Source of the DNA: Chloroflexia bacterium
GTDB lineage: Bacteria > Chloroflexota > Chloroflexia > Thermomicrobiales > UBA6265
Assembly: GCA_030430125.1 (NCBI GenBank)
Contig: JAUIGA010000097.1
Span: 1 to 9,714, forward strand
Length of the DNA: 9,714 bases
Direction of reading: 5' to 3'
The position numbers were made by a program, and so were the translations under genes. Positions within the stretch are counted from its first letter, which is position 1. Each line of letters begins with the position of its first letter. The notes under the pieces were generated by a model. The model had not been told where the DNA came from. It was given only the letters and a program-made list of their open reading frames with translations, and ran no database searches. Shown here piece by piece: positions 1-6,415 of the stretch.

Positions 1-753
1 CCAGAGGAGCGGATCGCCACCTGCGGCGGGCGCGAAGAACCCGGTGCCGACGAAGCGGTCCATGCTGAGCAGGAACAGCGCGATGGTCACGGCCGGGAAG
101 GCCATGAACAGCAGGATGGAGGTGATCAGGGTCGACCAGGTAAAGATCGGCATGCGCATCATGGTCACGCCGGGCGCGCGCATGTTGAGGATGGTGACGG
201 TGAAGTTGAGAGCACCGGCCACGGAGCTGACACCGAGCACCTGGAGGCCAAGCATCCAGAAATCGACGGCGCGGGTGGGGTTCCACGCGAGGTCGGTCAA
301 CGGAGCGTAGCCGTACCACCCCTGGTTGGGGGCCTCGCCGAAGAACCAGCTGATGTTGATGAGGATGCCGCCGAACAGGAAGACCCAATAACTGAAGGCA
401 TTCAGCCGCGGGAAGGCGACGTCACGCGCGCCGATCTGGAGCGGCATGACATAGTTGAAGAACGCGACACTCAACGGCATCACCGCCAGGAAGATCATGG
501 TGGTGCCGTGCATGGTGAAGAGCTCATTGTAGGTGTCGGCACCGACGAGCCCATTGTCCGGCGTGATGAGCTGCGTGCGGATGATGAGCGCCTCAAGCCC
601 GCCGAGGAGGAAGAAGAAGAGCGCGGTGACTCCGTAGAGGATGCCGATCCGCTTGTGGTCGATGGTGGTGATCCAGCTCCACAGTCCCGTTTCCTTCTTC
701 GTCACGGGCTGCTGCACCGTCGTGACGTGCGGTTGCTCCGCGATGGATGCCAT
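1..753 (-). CDS. coxA: Cytochrome c oxidase subunit I, N-terminal 251 residues (partial)
   Basis: Catalytic subunit of an A-type haem-copper oxidase in the cytoplasmic membrane; it reduces O2 to water and pumps protons. I translated the minus strand from the ATG at 751-753 (AGGAG at 760-764, 6 nt away). The frame stays open to base 1, so the gene continues outside the window. Visible family marks are TTIDHKRIG (29-37), YNELFTMHGTTMIFLAV (75-91) with His82 as the expected low-spin haem a ligand, and GARDVAFPRLNAFSYW (108-123), where Asp111 and Asn118 match the D-channel entrance residues. The segment GGDPLLW (245-251) normally sits just before the QHLFWFFGHPEVY active-site helix, so the CuB and haem a3 ligands lie off the left edge. 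It follows coxB after 54 nt and is probably co-transcribed with it. Confidence 0.96.
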   Translation of the reverse strand, partial: MASIAEQPHVTTVQQPVTKKETGLWSWITTIDHKRIGILYGVTALFFFLLGGLEALIIRTQLITPDNGLVGADTYNELFTMHGTTMIFLAVMPLSVAFFNYVMPLQIGARDVAFPRLNAFSYWVFLFGGILINISWFFGEAPNQGWYGYAPLTDLAWNPTRAVDFWMLGLQVLGVSSVAGALNFTVTILNMRAPGVTMMRMPIFTWSTLITSILLFMAFPAVTIALFLLSMDRFVGTGFFAPAAGGDPLLW

Positions 754-807
754 CTCTCGCTCCTGTCCCCCGGTCAGGCGGCACTGACCGGCGTTGCTCC
801 CGAAAAC

Positions 808-2055
808 CTAGTCGTCAGCCGGTGTCGCGGCAGGGGTGGCACCCGGTGTCGCGGCTGGAGTCGCGCCCGGCGAGGCCGGGGCGCTCAGGAAATCGTCGCA
901 GCCACCCGCGGGCTGCAGCGTCATCATGTAGTCGACCAGCTCGTCGACCTCCTCATCGGAGAATGTGTCCGGCGTGATTTGCGTGGCCATGTAGTTGCCG
1001 GGCTTGACGCTGCCGGGGTCATGGATCCACTGCTTGAGGTTTTCGGGGTTGTTGATCAACATGCCGGCGGCGATGGTGTCGCGACAGGCGATGTTGGTCA
1101 GGCTGGGGCCGAAGGTCTTCGGCGCTTCCATGCCGACGAGGGCGGCGCCGCCCTCGAAGCCGTTGACCTGGTGGCAGGCGAGACAGACATTGAAGTTGGC
1201 CGGCGCGCGGGTAACGCCCTCCGGCAGCTCGGCATCCTGGTTGGTGGTGCCGGGGTTGCCGACGCGCATGGCATTGACCCAGCCGTAGAACTCGTCCTCC
1301 GGCATGGCGACGATGCTGAAGCGCATCCAGGCGTGCTGGGTTCCACAGAACTCGGCACATTCACCCTGATAGACACCTGGCTCCTCGGCGGTGATGGACA
1401 ACTTGTTCTCGTGTCCGGGGATCACATCCAGCTTGCCCGAGAGCCGCGGCACCCAGAAGGAGTGGATGACGTTGTTCGACTTCAGCTTGAAGATGACTTC
1501 CTTGCCGGCCGGCACGCGAATCTCGTTGGCGGTGACGATGCCGAGGTTTTCGCCATCGGCGTTCTCGCCGTAGACGACCTCCCACCACCACTGCTTGCCG
1601 TTGACCTCGATGGTGAGATCGCCCTCCGCGGCGGCGGCGTCGTGATCGTAGAGGGTGGTGATCGTCGGGATCAGGATGATCAGGAGGATTACCGCCGGAA
1701 TCACCGTCCAGGTGATCTCCAGCCGGGTGTTGCCGTGGATCTGCGGCGGGCGGCGGCGCGCGTTACGCGTCCGGCGGAACCGGAGCGCGGTGTAGACGAT
1801 GGCGAACTGGACGCCGACGAAGACGATGAGCGACAACCAGAACACCAGCTTGTACAGCGAGTGCACGTCATCGGCCGTTGGCGACGCCGGGCTCGTGGTC
1901 GAGTATGGCTTGTCCACCTCGGGACCACAGGCGGCAAGAATCGCAAGAGCCACGACCGCCAGTGTCCCCAGGGTGAGAACCCGACGCAGGAACCCCTTCC
2001 GGTTCGAGGCCGGTCGGGCGGTCTGCGCCTGCCCGTTGTCTCTCCACCCGTTCAT
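808..2055 (-). CDS. coxB: Cytochrome c oxidase subunit II, lipoprotein with fused C-terminal cytochrome c domain (caa3-type)
   Basis: This subunit takes electrons from the periplasmic side to the CuA centre and passes them to subunit I. It is 415 residues from the ATG at 2053-2055, chosen for the GGGGAGG just upstream; an in-frame GTG at 2106 lacks such a site. Order: lipobox LAAC with Cys43 as the likely lipidated residue; two membrane helices at about 68-92 and 113-136; a cupredoxin domain with CuA ligands His198, Cys233, Glu235, Cys237, His241 and Met244 (CAEFCGTQHAWM); a class I cytochrome c domain with CLACH haem attachment (Cys291, Cys294, His295) and Met356 in NYMATQ as the probable axial ligand. 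The last 25 residues or so are an Ala/Pro/Thr-rich tail. The fused cytochrome c marks the caa3 type, as in Bacillus and Thermus. Two further cysteines (324, 386) lie in the cytochrome domain. Confidence 0.97.
   Translation of the reverse strand: MNGWRDNGQAQTARPASNRKGFLRRVLTLGTLAVVALAILAACGPEVDKPYSTTSPASPTADDVHSLYKLVFWLSLIVFVGVQFAIVYTALRFRRTRNARRRPPQIHGNTRLEITWTVIPAVILLIILIPTITTLYDHDAAAAEGDLTIEVNGKQWWWEVVYGENADGENLGIVTANEIRVPAGKEVIFKLKSNNVIHSFWVPRLSGKLDVIPGHENKLSITAEEPGVYQGECAEFCGTQHAWMRFSIVAMPEDEFYGWVNAMRVGNPGTTNQDAELPEGVTRAPANFNVCLACHQVNGFEGGAALVGMEAPKTFGPSLTNIACRDTIAAGMLINNPENLKQWIHDPGSVKPGNYMATQITPDTFSDEEVDELVDYMMTLQPAGGCDDFLSAPASPGATPAATPGATPAATPADD
819..866 (-). repeat. 24-nt tandem duplication encoding the CoxB tail
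   Basis: Two 24-nt units, 819-842 and 843-866, share CCGGTGTCGCGGC on the plus strand and then diverge at several positions. On the coding strand they give two GATPAATP units in the extreme C-terminus of CoxB. This is a coding low-complexity repeat, probably a flexible linker-like tail. It is unlikely to be mobile. Confidence 0.75.
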
Positions 2056-2059
2056 TCCG

Positions 2060-2066
2060 CCTCCCC
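2060..2066 (-). promoter_or_regulatory. Shine-Dalgarno site deciding the coxB start
   Basis: The minus strand reads GGGGAGG, then 4 nt, then the ATG at 2053-2055. Spacing is slightly short, but the match to the anti-SD core is strong. The upstream in-frame GTG at 2104-2106 has no comparable site, so the shorter CoxB reading is preferred. Confidence 0.7.
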
Positions 2067-2338
2067 GCAGCGCGCCCGGCAGGACCGGGCGTTGAAACTC
2101 AAACACTCGAAGACGCGACCACCGCTCAGCGGATGATGCGCCTCGCCGTCCCTGTTACCCGTGTATGCTACCCGACTTGCCCACCTCATGCGCAAGCGCC
2201 GGTTGGCGGTCTGGTCATCCATGCCGCAGTTGCCACAATTGGCACCGGGCGACGACCTGCTCCGCCTCACCGACGACACGTGACGCGCGCCACCCGGGAC
2301 ATCCACGCGGGTACCCACAGCCGGGACGTTTCCCCGAA

Positions 2339-2368
2339 CGTATACCGGAGAACGACGGTGCGGGTCAA
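2339..2368 (-). promoter_or_regulatory. Candidate sigma70-type promoter for coxB-coxA
   Basis: On the minus strand TTGACC (plus 2363-2368) is followed after 18 nt by TATACG (plus 2339-2344). This is the best -35/-10 pair I found upstream of coxB. It would give a leader of about 275 nt. The alternative TTGCGC/TAGCAT pair at 2165-2195 is weaker but nearer. Confidence 0.45.
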
Positions 2369-2398
2369 GCGGCCCCGTCCATCGCGATTGCACGAACT

Positions 2399-2407
2399 TG
2401 GTATACT
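2399..2407 (+). promoter_or_regulatory. Candidate extended -10 promoter for the miniprotein-argS-arginase cluster
   Basis: TGGTATACT contains the TGn extension followed by TATACT, one mismatch from the TATAAT consensus. No good -35 hexamer lies 16-18 nt upstream, which extended -10 promoters can tolerate. It is about 110 nt before the GTG at 2516 and lies back to back with the coxB promoter candidate. Confidence 0.45.
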
Positions 2408-2515
2408 TTCGCTCGGATACCGTGCCTGCGCGAGCCGGGCGCCAGCGCACCCGTGACCTGGCGATGCGCGCGGCTCGTTTTCCCGTTCCCCACATCGTTC
2501 GAGGTGGTAGATTCC

Positions 2516-2767
2516 GTGCGTGGCTCCATGTTGGCATCCCGAGCTGCAGGCGTGACCGTGCTCATCATCGGCATCGGGTTGATGGTGTTCGCGCTCCTGG
2601 CCGACGCCATCGGTATTGGCGGTGGCGAAGGGTTCGGCTATCAGCAGCTCATCGTGTTCATCGCCGGAATGGTGGCGGCGCTGTTCGGCGGCGCGATCCT
2701 GCTGCAGCCACGCGACGACAACCGGCAGGATCCTCCATATATCCGGGAATCGGACCCAGATCGGTAA
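2516..2767 (+). CDS. Small two-helix membrane protein, function unknown
   Basis: An 83-residue protein if started at the GTG of 2516, which has GAGGTGG at 2501-2507 with 8-nt spacing; the ATG at 2528 (79 residues) has no well-placed site. Two hydrophobic helices are visible, about residues 10-30 and 45-63, joined by a glycine-rich turn (GIGGGEGFGYQQ, 33-44). A short polar, charged tail (PRDDNRQDPPY) follows. I recall similar two-helix proteins with an AD.IGIGG...GFG turn from Chloroflexota genomes, but know no assigned function. There is no enzymatic motif. It lies 92 nt before argS on the same strand and may share its transcript. The helix pattern and codon use support a real gene; the product cannot be assigned further. 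Confidence 0.72.
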   Translation: MRGSMLASRAAGVTVLIIGIGLMVFALLADAIGIGGGEGFGYQQLIVFIAGMVAALFGGAILLQPRDDNRQDPPYIRESDPDR

Positions 2768-2859
2768 GTATCGCCTCCTGGCACCGCGGACGACCGGACG
2801 CGGCGCCGGGCAGGGCACAATGTTTCTTCGTTCATCGTTTCAGGAGACCACATACCCCC

Positions 2860-5103
2860 ATGACCACCACGTCTTCGGCGCCCACCCCTACCGCCGGCAT
2901 CATCGCGCGCGAGGAAGCGGCCGCCCGCACCGAGATTCGGTCGGCGGCGCTCGCCGCCGGGGCTGATCCGGGCGAGCGACCGATCGACCTGCGTCCGCTG
3001 CCGTTCGCGGGCACCTGGGGCAGCGCGTCGACGATCGCGCACATGCTGGCCAGCGCGGTGGTGCAGGCGGAACTGGCGGCATCGGGCGACCTCGAGGGGC
3101 TGAGCAAGAAGCAGGTGAAGAAGCTGGTCAGCCAGCAGACCACCGAGCGAGCCCAGGCCCTGGCCGAACAGATCGCGGACGCGGTACGCGCCACTGGGCG
3201 GTTCGCCTCGGTCGAAGCGGTCAACGGGTACATCAACCTCTCCTACGACGCGGCGACCGTCGCCCGGGATCTGCTTGGCGAGGTGCTGGGTGCGGACGAG
3301 CGCTACGGCCACGCGCCGAGCGGGACCCACCCTGGCAAGGTGATGATCGAGCACTCGCAGCTCAACACCCACAAGGCGGCCCATGTCGGGCACCTGCGCA
3401 ACATCTGCCTGGGCGTCGCGGTTACGAACATCAGCCAGGCGGCGGGGTATGGCACCATGCCCGCGACCTACATCGGCGATATCGGGCGGCATGTCATCCA
3501 GTGCCTGTGGTGCTACGAGCGCTTCCACGCGGGCGAGGAGCCAGCATCCACCGGATCCCGCGGGCGGTGGCTGGGCGATATCTACGCCGAATCGGCGGCG
3601 CGGCTGTCGTACCGCAAGGAGCTGTTGGCATTCCTCAACCGGGTGATCCAGGAGGACGACGCCTTCGTCGAAGCGATCGACCGGATGCTCAAGCTCTTAT
3701 GGCAAACCCGCCCGGAGGGTGAGGATATCGCCTACCTGCTTGGCTGTGTATCGAACCGGAACGACATCGACCCCGCTCGCCTTGGCGATGCGGAGCTGAT
3801 GGTGCGGTTCTGGCCCATCGTCGGCGAACAGTTGCTTGTGGAGCGGGACACCCCGGCACCGGAGGATACCAGGTCCCCACAGGGCGAGCCCAACGGCACC
3901 GGCCCGGCAATGACGGCGGACGAGCGCGTCGCGGAATGGTCGCGCCTGAACGAGCGCATCGACTGGTGGCCGCATGTCGACGTCTGGGAGCAGGAGGTGA
4001 AGGCCACCTTTCAACGATGGGAGACGAAGGAGCCGGCGTTCGTTGAGCTCTGGGAGACGACGCGCGAGTGGAGCCTGATCGAGCTGCGCGAGATCTTCGA
4101 TGAGTTCGGCGCGACCTTCACCGAGTGGTTCTACGAGAGCGCGGTCGAGGACGCCGGCCGCGAGATCGTCAAGGACCTGCTGACCGAGGGCATCGCCGAG
4201 ATCAGCGAGGGGCTGCCGGTCGTCAAGATCGACGAGAAGCTCGGACTGGAGCGCGAGACGTACCACACCATGCCCATCCTCCGATCGGACGGCACCACGC
4301 TCTACGCCACCAAGGATCTCGCCCTGACCCGGGAGAAGTTCGTCGACTACGGGGTGGATACCGCCGTGTGGGTGGTCGATGTGCGGCAGTCACTGTATTT
4401 CGACCAGATCATCAAGATCCTGGAGCTCTCCGGTTTCGAGCAGGCCGCCAACGCGGTGCACCTGGGGTACGAGTTCGTGACGCTGCCGAGCGGGGCGATC
4501 TCGTCGCGCAAGGGCAACGCGCCGATGCTGGAGGATGTCCGCAACGCGGTGCTGCAGCGCGCATCGGCGGTGATCGAGGAAAAGAACCCGACGCTGGACG
4601 CGGAGACCCGCGCGAAGGTCGCCTGGCAGGTCGGTATCGGCGCGATCAAGTACACCATGCTCGCGCGGGACGGCAACAAGGTGATCCTGTTCGACCCGGA
4701 GGAAGCGCTCTCCTTCGACGGGCACGCGGCACCGTACATTCAATACGCGCACGCGCGCGCCTGCCGCATCCTGGAGCACGCCGGCCTGTCGCTGGACGAC
4801 GCGCGGAGCAAGGTCGCATCGATCGAGCTGTCCGAGCCGGCGCCGGAGGAACTGGCGCTGCTGCAAGAGCTGTCGGAGCTGCCGGGCGTGGTGCAGCGCG
4901 CGGCGGCGGAGTACCGGCCGCTCTACCTGACCAACTACGTCTATGATCTTGCCAAGACGTTCAACGACTTCTATCACGCCTGTCCGGTGTTGAAGTCGGA
5001 GGATCCCGTGAAGACCGCACGGCTTTCCCTGGTCGCCGCCACACGTGTGACGCTTCGGAACGGCCTGGCCATGCTGGGGATCGAGGCGCCCATCGAGATG
5101 TAG
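2860..5103 (+). CDS. argS: Arginyl-tRNA synthetase, long form with an internal insertion
   Basis: Cytoplasmic class I aminoacyl-tRNA synthetase that charges tRNA-Arg with arginine using ATP. It has 747 residues from the ATG at 2860 (CAGGAG at 2841-2846, a rather long 13-nt spacing); most bacterial ArgS have about 550-600. An N-terminal domain covers about 45-150. HVGH at 175-178 is the HIGH signature, within an arginine-family context of HKAAHVGHLRN. VVDVRQSLYFDQ (505-516) and YATKDLAL (482-489) match the catalytic domain, and SSRKGN (548-553) stands in for KMSKS. The DALR anticodon-binding domain runs from about 625 to the end and closes with the usual LGIEAP. Residues of about 262-373 are extra relative to the ordinary family pattern. 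The end is 6 nt from the arginase start. Confidence 0.94.
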   Translation: MTTTSSAPTPTAGIIAREEAAARTEIRSAALAAGADPGERPIDLRPLPFAGTWGSASTIAHMLASAVVQAELAASGDLEGLSKKQVKKLVSQQTTERAQALAEQIADAVRATGRFASVEAVNGYINLSYDAATVARDLLGEVLGADERYGHAPSGTHPGKVMIEHSQLNTHKAAHVGHLRNICLGVAVTNISQAAGYGTMPATYIGDIGRHVIQCLWCYERFHAGEEPASTGSRGRWLGDIYAESAARLSYRKELLAFLNRVIQEDDAFVEAIDRMLKLLWQTRPEGEDIAYLLGCVSNRNDIDPARLGDAELMVRFWPIVGEQLLVERDTPAPEDTRSPQGEPNGTGPAMTADERVAEWSRLNERIDWWPHVDVWEQEVKATFQRWETKEPAFVELWETTREWSLIELREIFDEFGATFTEWFYESAVEDAGREIVKDLLTEGIAEISEGLPVVKIDEKLGLERETYHTMPILRSDGTTLYATKDLALTREKFVDYGVDTAVWVVDVRQSLYFDQIIKILELSGFEQAANAVHLGYEFVTLPSGAISSRKGNAPMLEDVRNAVLQRASAVIEEKNPTLDAETRAKVAWQVGIGAIKYTMLARDGNKVILFDPEEALSFDGHAAPYIQYAHARACRILEHAGLSLDDARSKVASIELSEPAPEELALLQELSELPGVVQRAAAEYRPLYLTNYVYDLAKTFNDFYHACPVLKSEDPVKTARLSLVAATRVTLRNGLAMLGIEAPIEM

Positions 5104-5109
5104 CGAACC

Positions 5110-6093
5110 ATGACAACACAAGATGCCCGCAACCGGATGACGGCCGCGCCGATCACGCCGATCGTGGTGCCCCTGTGGCTCGGCGCGGAGCGCCACGGGA
5201 CGGACCTCGGCGCAACCATCCTCCACGGAGCCCTTCGCGAGCGATGGACACCGGCAATCGCCGGTGCTGCCTACCGCCGGCTTGGCGATATGGTCACGGT
5301 GGACTGTCCGGCGCCGGCGGACGCAGAGCGCCGCATCGACCACCGGAATCTCGCGTTTGGCGGGGCGATCCTGGATTGCGCGCGGGCGCAGGCGGCGGCC
5401 GTCCGCGATGCGATTTCCGCCGGGGACCTGGCGCTGACCATCGGCGGCGACCACGCGGCGGCGTTCGGATCGCTGACGGGAGCCGCATGTTGCGGCGAGC
5501 GCGTCGGGGTGATCTGGATCGACACGCACCCCGACCTGAACACGCCCGTCACCAGTCCCAGCGGGCACATGCACGGCATGCCGCTGGCGACCGCAATCGG
5601 TCTCGAAGGGCGGGCGCTGCCCGAGCTGGAATCGATAGTTGGCCGAGAGCCGATGATCGATCCGGGCGACGTGGCGCTGCTGGGGGTCCGTGATATCGAC
5701 CCCGCCGAGCGCGAGGTGATCCTGCGTCACGGCATATGGGCGCTGCCAATGGAAGACTGGCACGATGCCGGCATTGGCGCGGGGCTGGCGCTGGCGCTGG
5801 ACCACCTCGTGTCGCGCGGGGTGACGTCGGTCCATGTGTCGATGGATCTGGATGTGCTCGATCCGGCCGTGTTCCCCGGCACAGGCACCCGTGCACCAGG
5901 CGGACTGACCTACCGGGAGGCTTCGCAGGTGCTGCGGCGGCTTGGCGACTGGGACGGGCCGATTCGATCATTCGATATGGTGGAGCTCAACCCGTCGCTC
6001 GACCCGAGCGGGCAGAGCACGCGCATCGCCGGCGAGCTTCTCGCCACCGCGCTGGGGCTGCGGATGCTGCCAGCGGGGTTCTCCAATCATTGA
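5110..6093 (+). CDS. rocF: Arginase (ureohydrolase family, manganese-dependent)
   Basis: Predicted to hydrolyse L-arginine to ornithine and urea in the cytoplasm. It has 327 residues from the ATG at 5110; no strong ribosome site is seen, so translation may be coupled to argS, which stops 6 nt earlier. Metal ligands are present: His115 (GGDH), Asp138, His140 and Asp142 (DTHPD), Asp246 and Asp248 (SMDLDVLDP). Recalled human arginase I residues map with a constant shift of 14: Asn130 to Asn144, Ser137 to Ser151, His141 to His155, Asp183 to Asp197, Glu186 to Glu200, Thr246 to Thr260. Glu292 in the ELNP motif matches Glu277. This favours arginase over agmatinase. One oddity is His153 where human arginase I has Asn139, a residue contacting the substrate carboxylate. 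Formiminoglutamase is a less likely alternative. Confidence 0.88.
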   Translation: MTTQDARNRMTAAPITPIVVPLWLGAERHGTDLGATILHGALRERWTPAIAGAAYRRLGDMVTVDCPAPADAERRIDHRNLAFGGAILDCARAQAAAVRDAISAGDLALTIGGDHAAAFGSLTGAACCGERVGVIWIDTHPDLNTPVTSPSGHMHGMPLATAIGLEGRALPELESIVGREPMIDPGDVALLGVRDIDPAEREVILRHGIWALPMEDWHDAGIGAGLALALDHLVSRGVTSVHVSMDLDVLDPAVFPGTGTRAPGGLTYREASQVLRRLGDWDGPIRSFDMVELNPSLDPSGQSTRIAGELLATALGLRMLPAGFSNH

Positions 6094-6101
6094 CTTCAAT
6101 T

Positions 6102-6110
6102 TGATATCAT
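6102..6110 (+). promoter_or_regulatory. Candidate extended -10 promoter of the toxin-antitoxin pair
   Basis: TGATATCAT has a TGn extension plus TATCAT. It lies directly after the arginase stop codon and 51 nt before the antitoxin ATG. TTGACT at 6090-6095 is only 9 nt from the -10 and cannot serve as its -35. Transcription would begin near 6117, inside the inverted repeat that follows. Confidence 0.45.
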
Positions 6111-6114
6111 GTAG

Positions 6115-6140
6115 GTGGGATTTTCCCACGAAGTGTGGGA
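6115..6140 (+). promoter_or_regulatory. Candidate operator: three GTGGGA half-sites
   Basis: GTGGGA (6115-6120), TTT, TCCCAC (6124-6129) is a perfect 6-bp inverted repeat. A third half-site GTGGGA follows at 6135-6140, exactly 20 bp from the first and in the same orientation. The cluster sits at the predicted transcription start and ahead of the ribosome site, where antitoxins of this type commonly bind to repress their own operon. The first pair could also form a short RNA hairpin; no T-run follows, so it is unlikely to be an intrinsic terminator for the arginase. Confidence 0.55.
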
Positions 6141-6160
6141 GCCCAGGAAAGGAGGATCCA

Positions 6161-6415
6161 ATGGCTGCTGTGACCGTTGACGCAAAGGGTCGACTTGCCA
6201 TTCCTGCCGAAGTTCGATCGGCGTTGGGCATCAAGGCGGGAGACGTGCTCTTTCTCGAAAGCGATATAGAGGGACAGGTTCTCCATCTGGCAAAAGCCAT
6301 CAACCCGTTCGACGGACTCGCAGAATATGCCGAGCGTGAATACCGCGCCGGTCGTACTCGCAACTTGCGAGCGTTTGCGGCGGAGGAAGGTATCGATCTG
6401 GATGGAACTGACTGA
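6161..6415 (+). CDS. AbrB/MazE-type antitoxin (SpoVT-AbrB DNA-binding fold)
   Basis: An 84-residue protein that should neutralise the adjacent RelE-type toxin and bind the operon's own promoter. The start is clear: AAAGGAGG at 6147-6154, 6 nt before the ATG. Residues 4-34 (VTVDAKGRLAIPAEVRSALG onward to GDVLFLE) show the swapped-hairpin AbrB pattern with the typical G-R-x-x-IP-x-E-x-R core. The rest (about 45-84), with NPFDGLAEYAEREY, is the likely toxin-binding arm. The gene overlaps the toxin start by 14 nt. The line 6241-6300 has 29 G+C of 60 by my count, below the flanking genes, which fits a horizontally acquired module. No conflicting family assignment is apparent. Confidence 0.9.
   Translation: MAAVTVDAKGRLAIPAEVRSALGIKAGDVLFLESDIEGQVLHLAKAINPFDGLAEYAEREYRAGRTRNLRAFAAEEGIDLDGTD

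Larger units (their letters stand above)
2056..2515. other. Divergent intergenic region between coxB and the membrane miniprotein
   Basis: This stretch of 460 nt separates the minus-strand cox operon from the plus-strand argS cluster. Open frames cross it on both strands, but their translations are Arg- and Pro-rich with no recognisable motif, and I do not call them. It holds candidate promoters for both directions (2339-2368 minus, 2399-2407 plus). A weaker minus-strand pair, TTGCGC (2190-2195) and TAGCAT (2165-2170) with 19-nt spacing, lies closer to coxB. A short inverted repeat TGCCA-CAAT-TGGCA spans 2231-2244. No tRNA or known riboswitch fold was recognised. Confidence 0.7.

Noticed and set aside
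508..2136. Plus-strand 542-codon open frame opposite coxB
   Set aside because: It is antisense to CoxB, which has unmistakable CuA and haem motifs. The translation is Asp/Gly/Val/Arg-rich without domains, as expected from a high-GC shadow frame.
2052..2537. Minus-strand 161-codon frame upstream of coxB
   Set aside because: Arg/Ser-rich with no motif, overlaps the coxB start and the miniprotein start, and crosses both promoter candidates.
4390..5835. Minus-strand 481-codon open frame across argS and the arginase
   Set aside because: It spans two well-supported plus-strand genes and its junction, and its His/Arg-rich translation has no motif.
6090..6110. TTGACT plus TATCAT as a standard -35/-10 pair
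   Set aside because: The spacing is only 9 nt, far from the 16-18 needed; only the extended -10 reading is kept.
6115..6129. GTGGGA-TTT-TCCCAC as an arginase terminator
   Set aside because: The stem has 6 bp with a 3-nt loop and no T-run after it, and it lies at the predicted start site of the next operon; an operator fits better.
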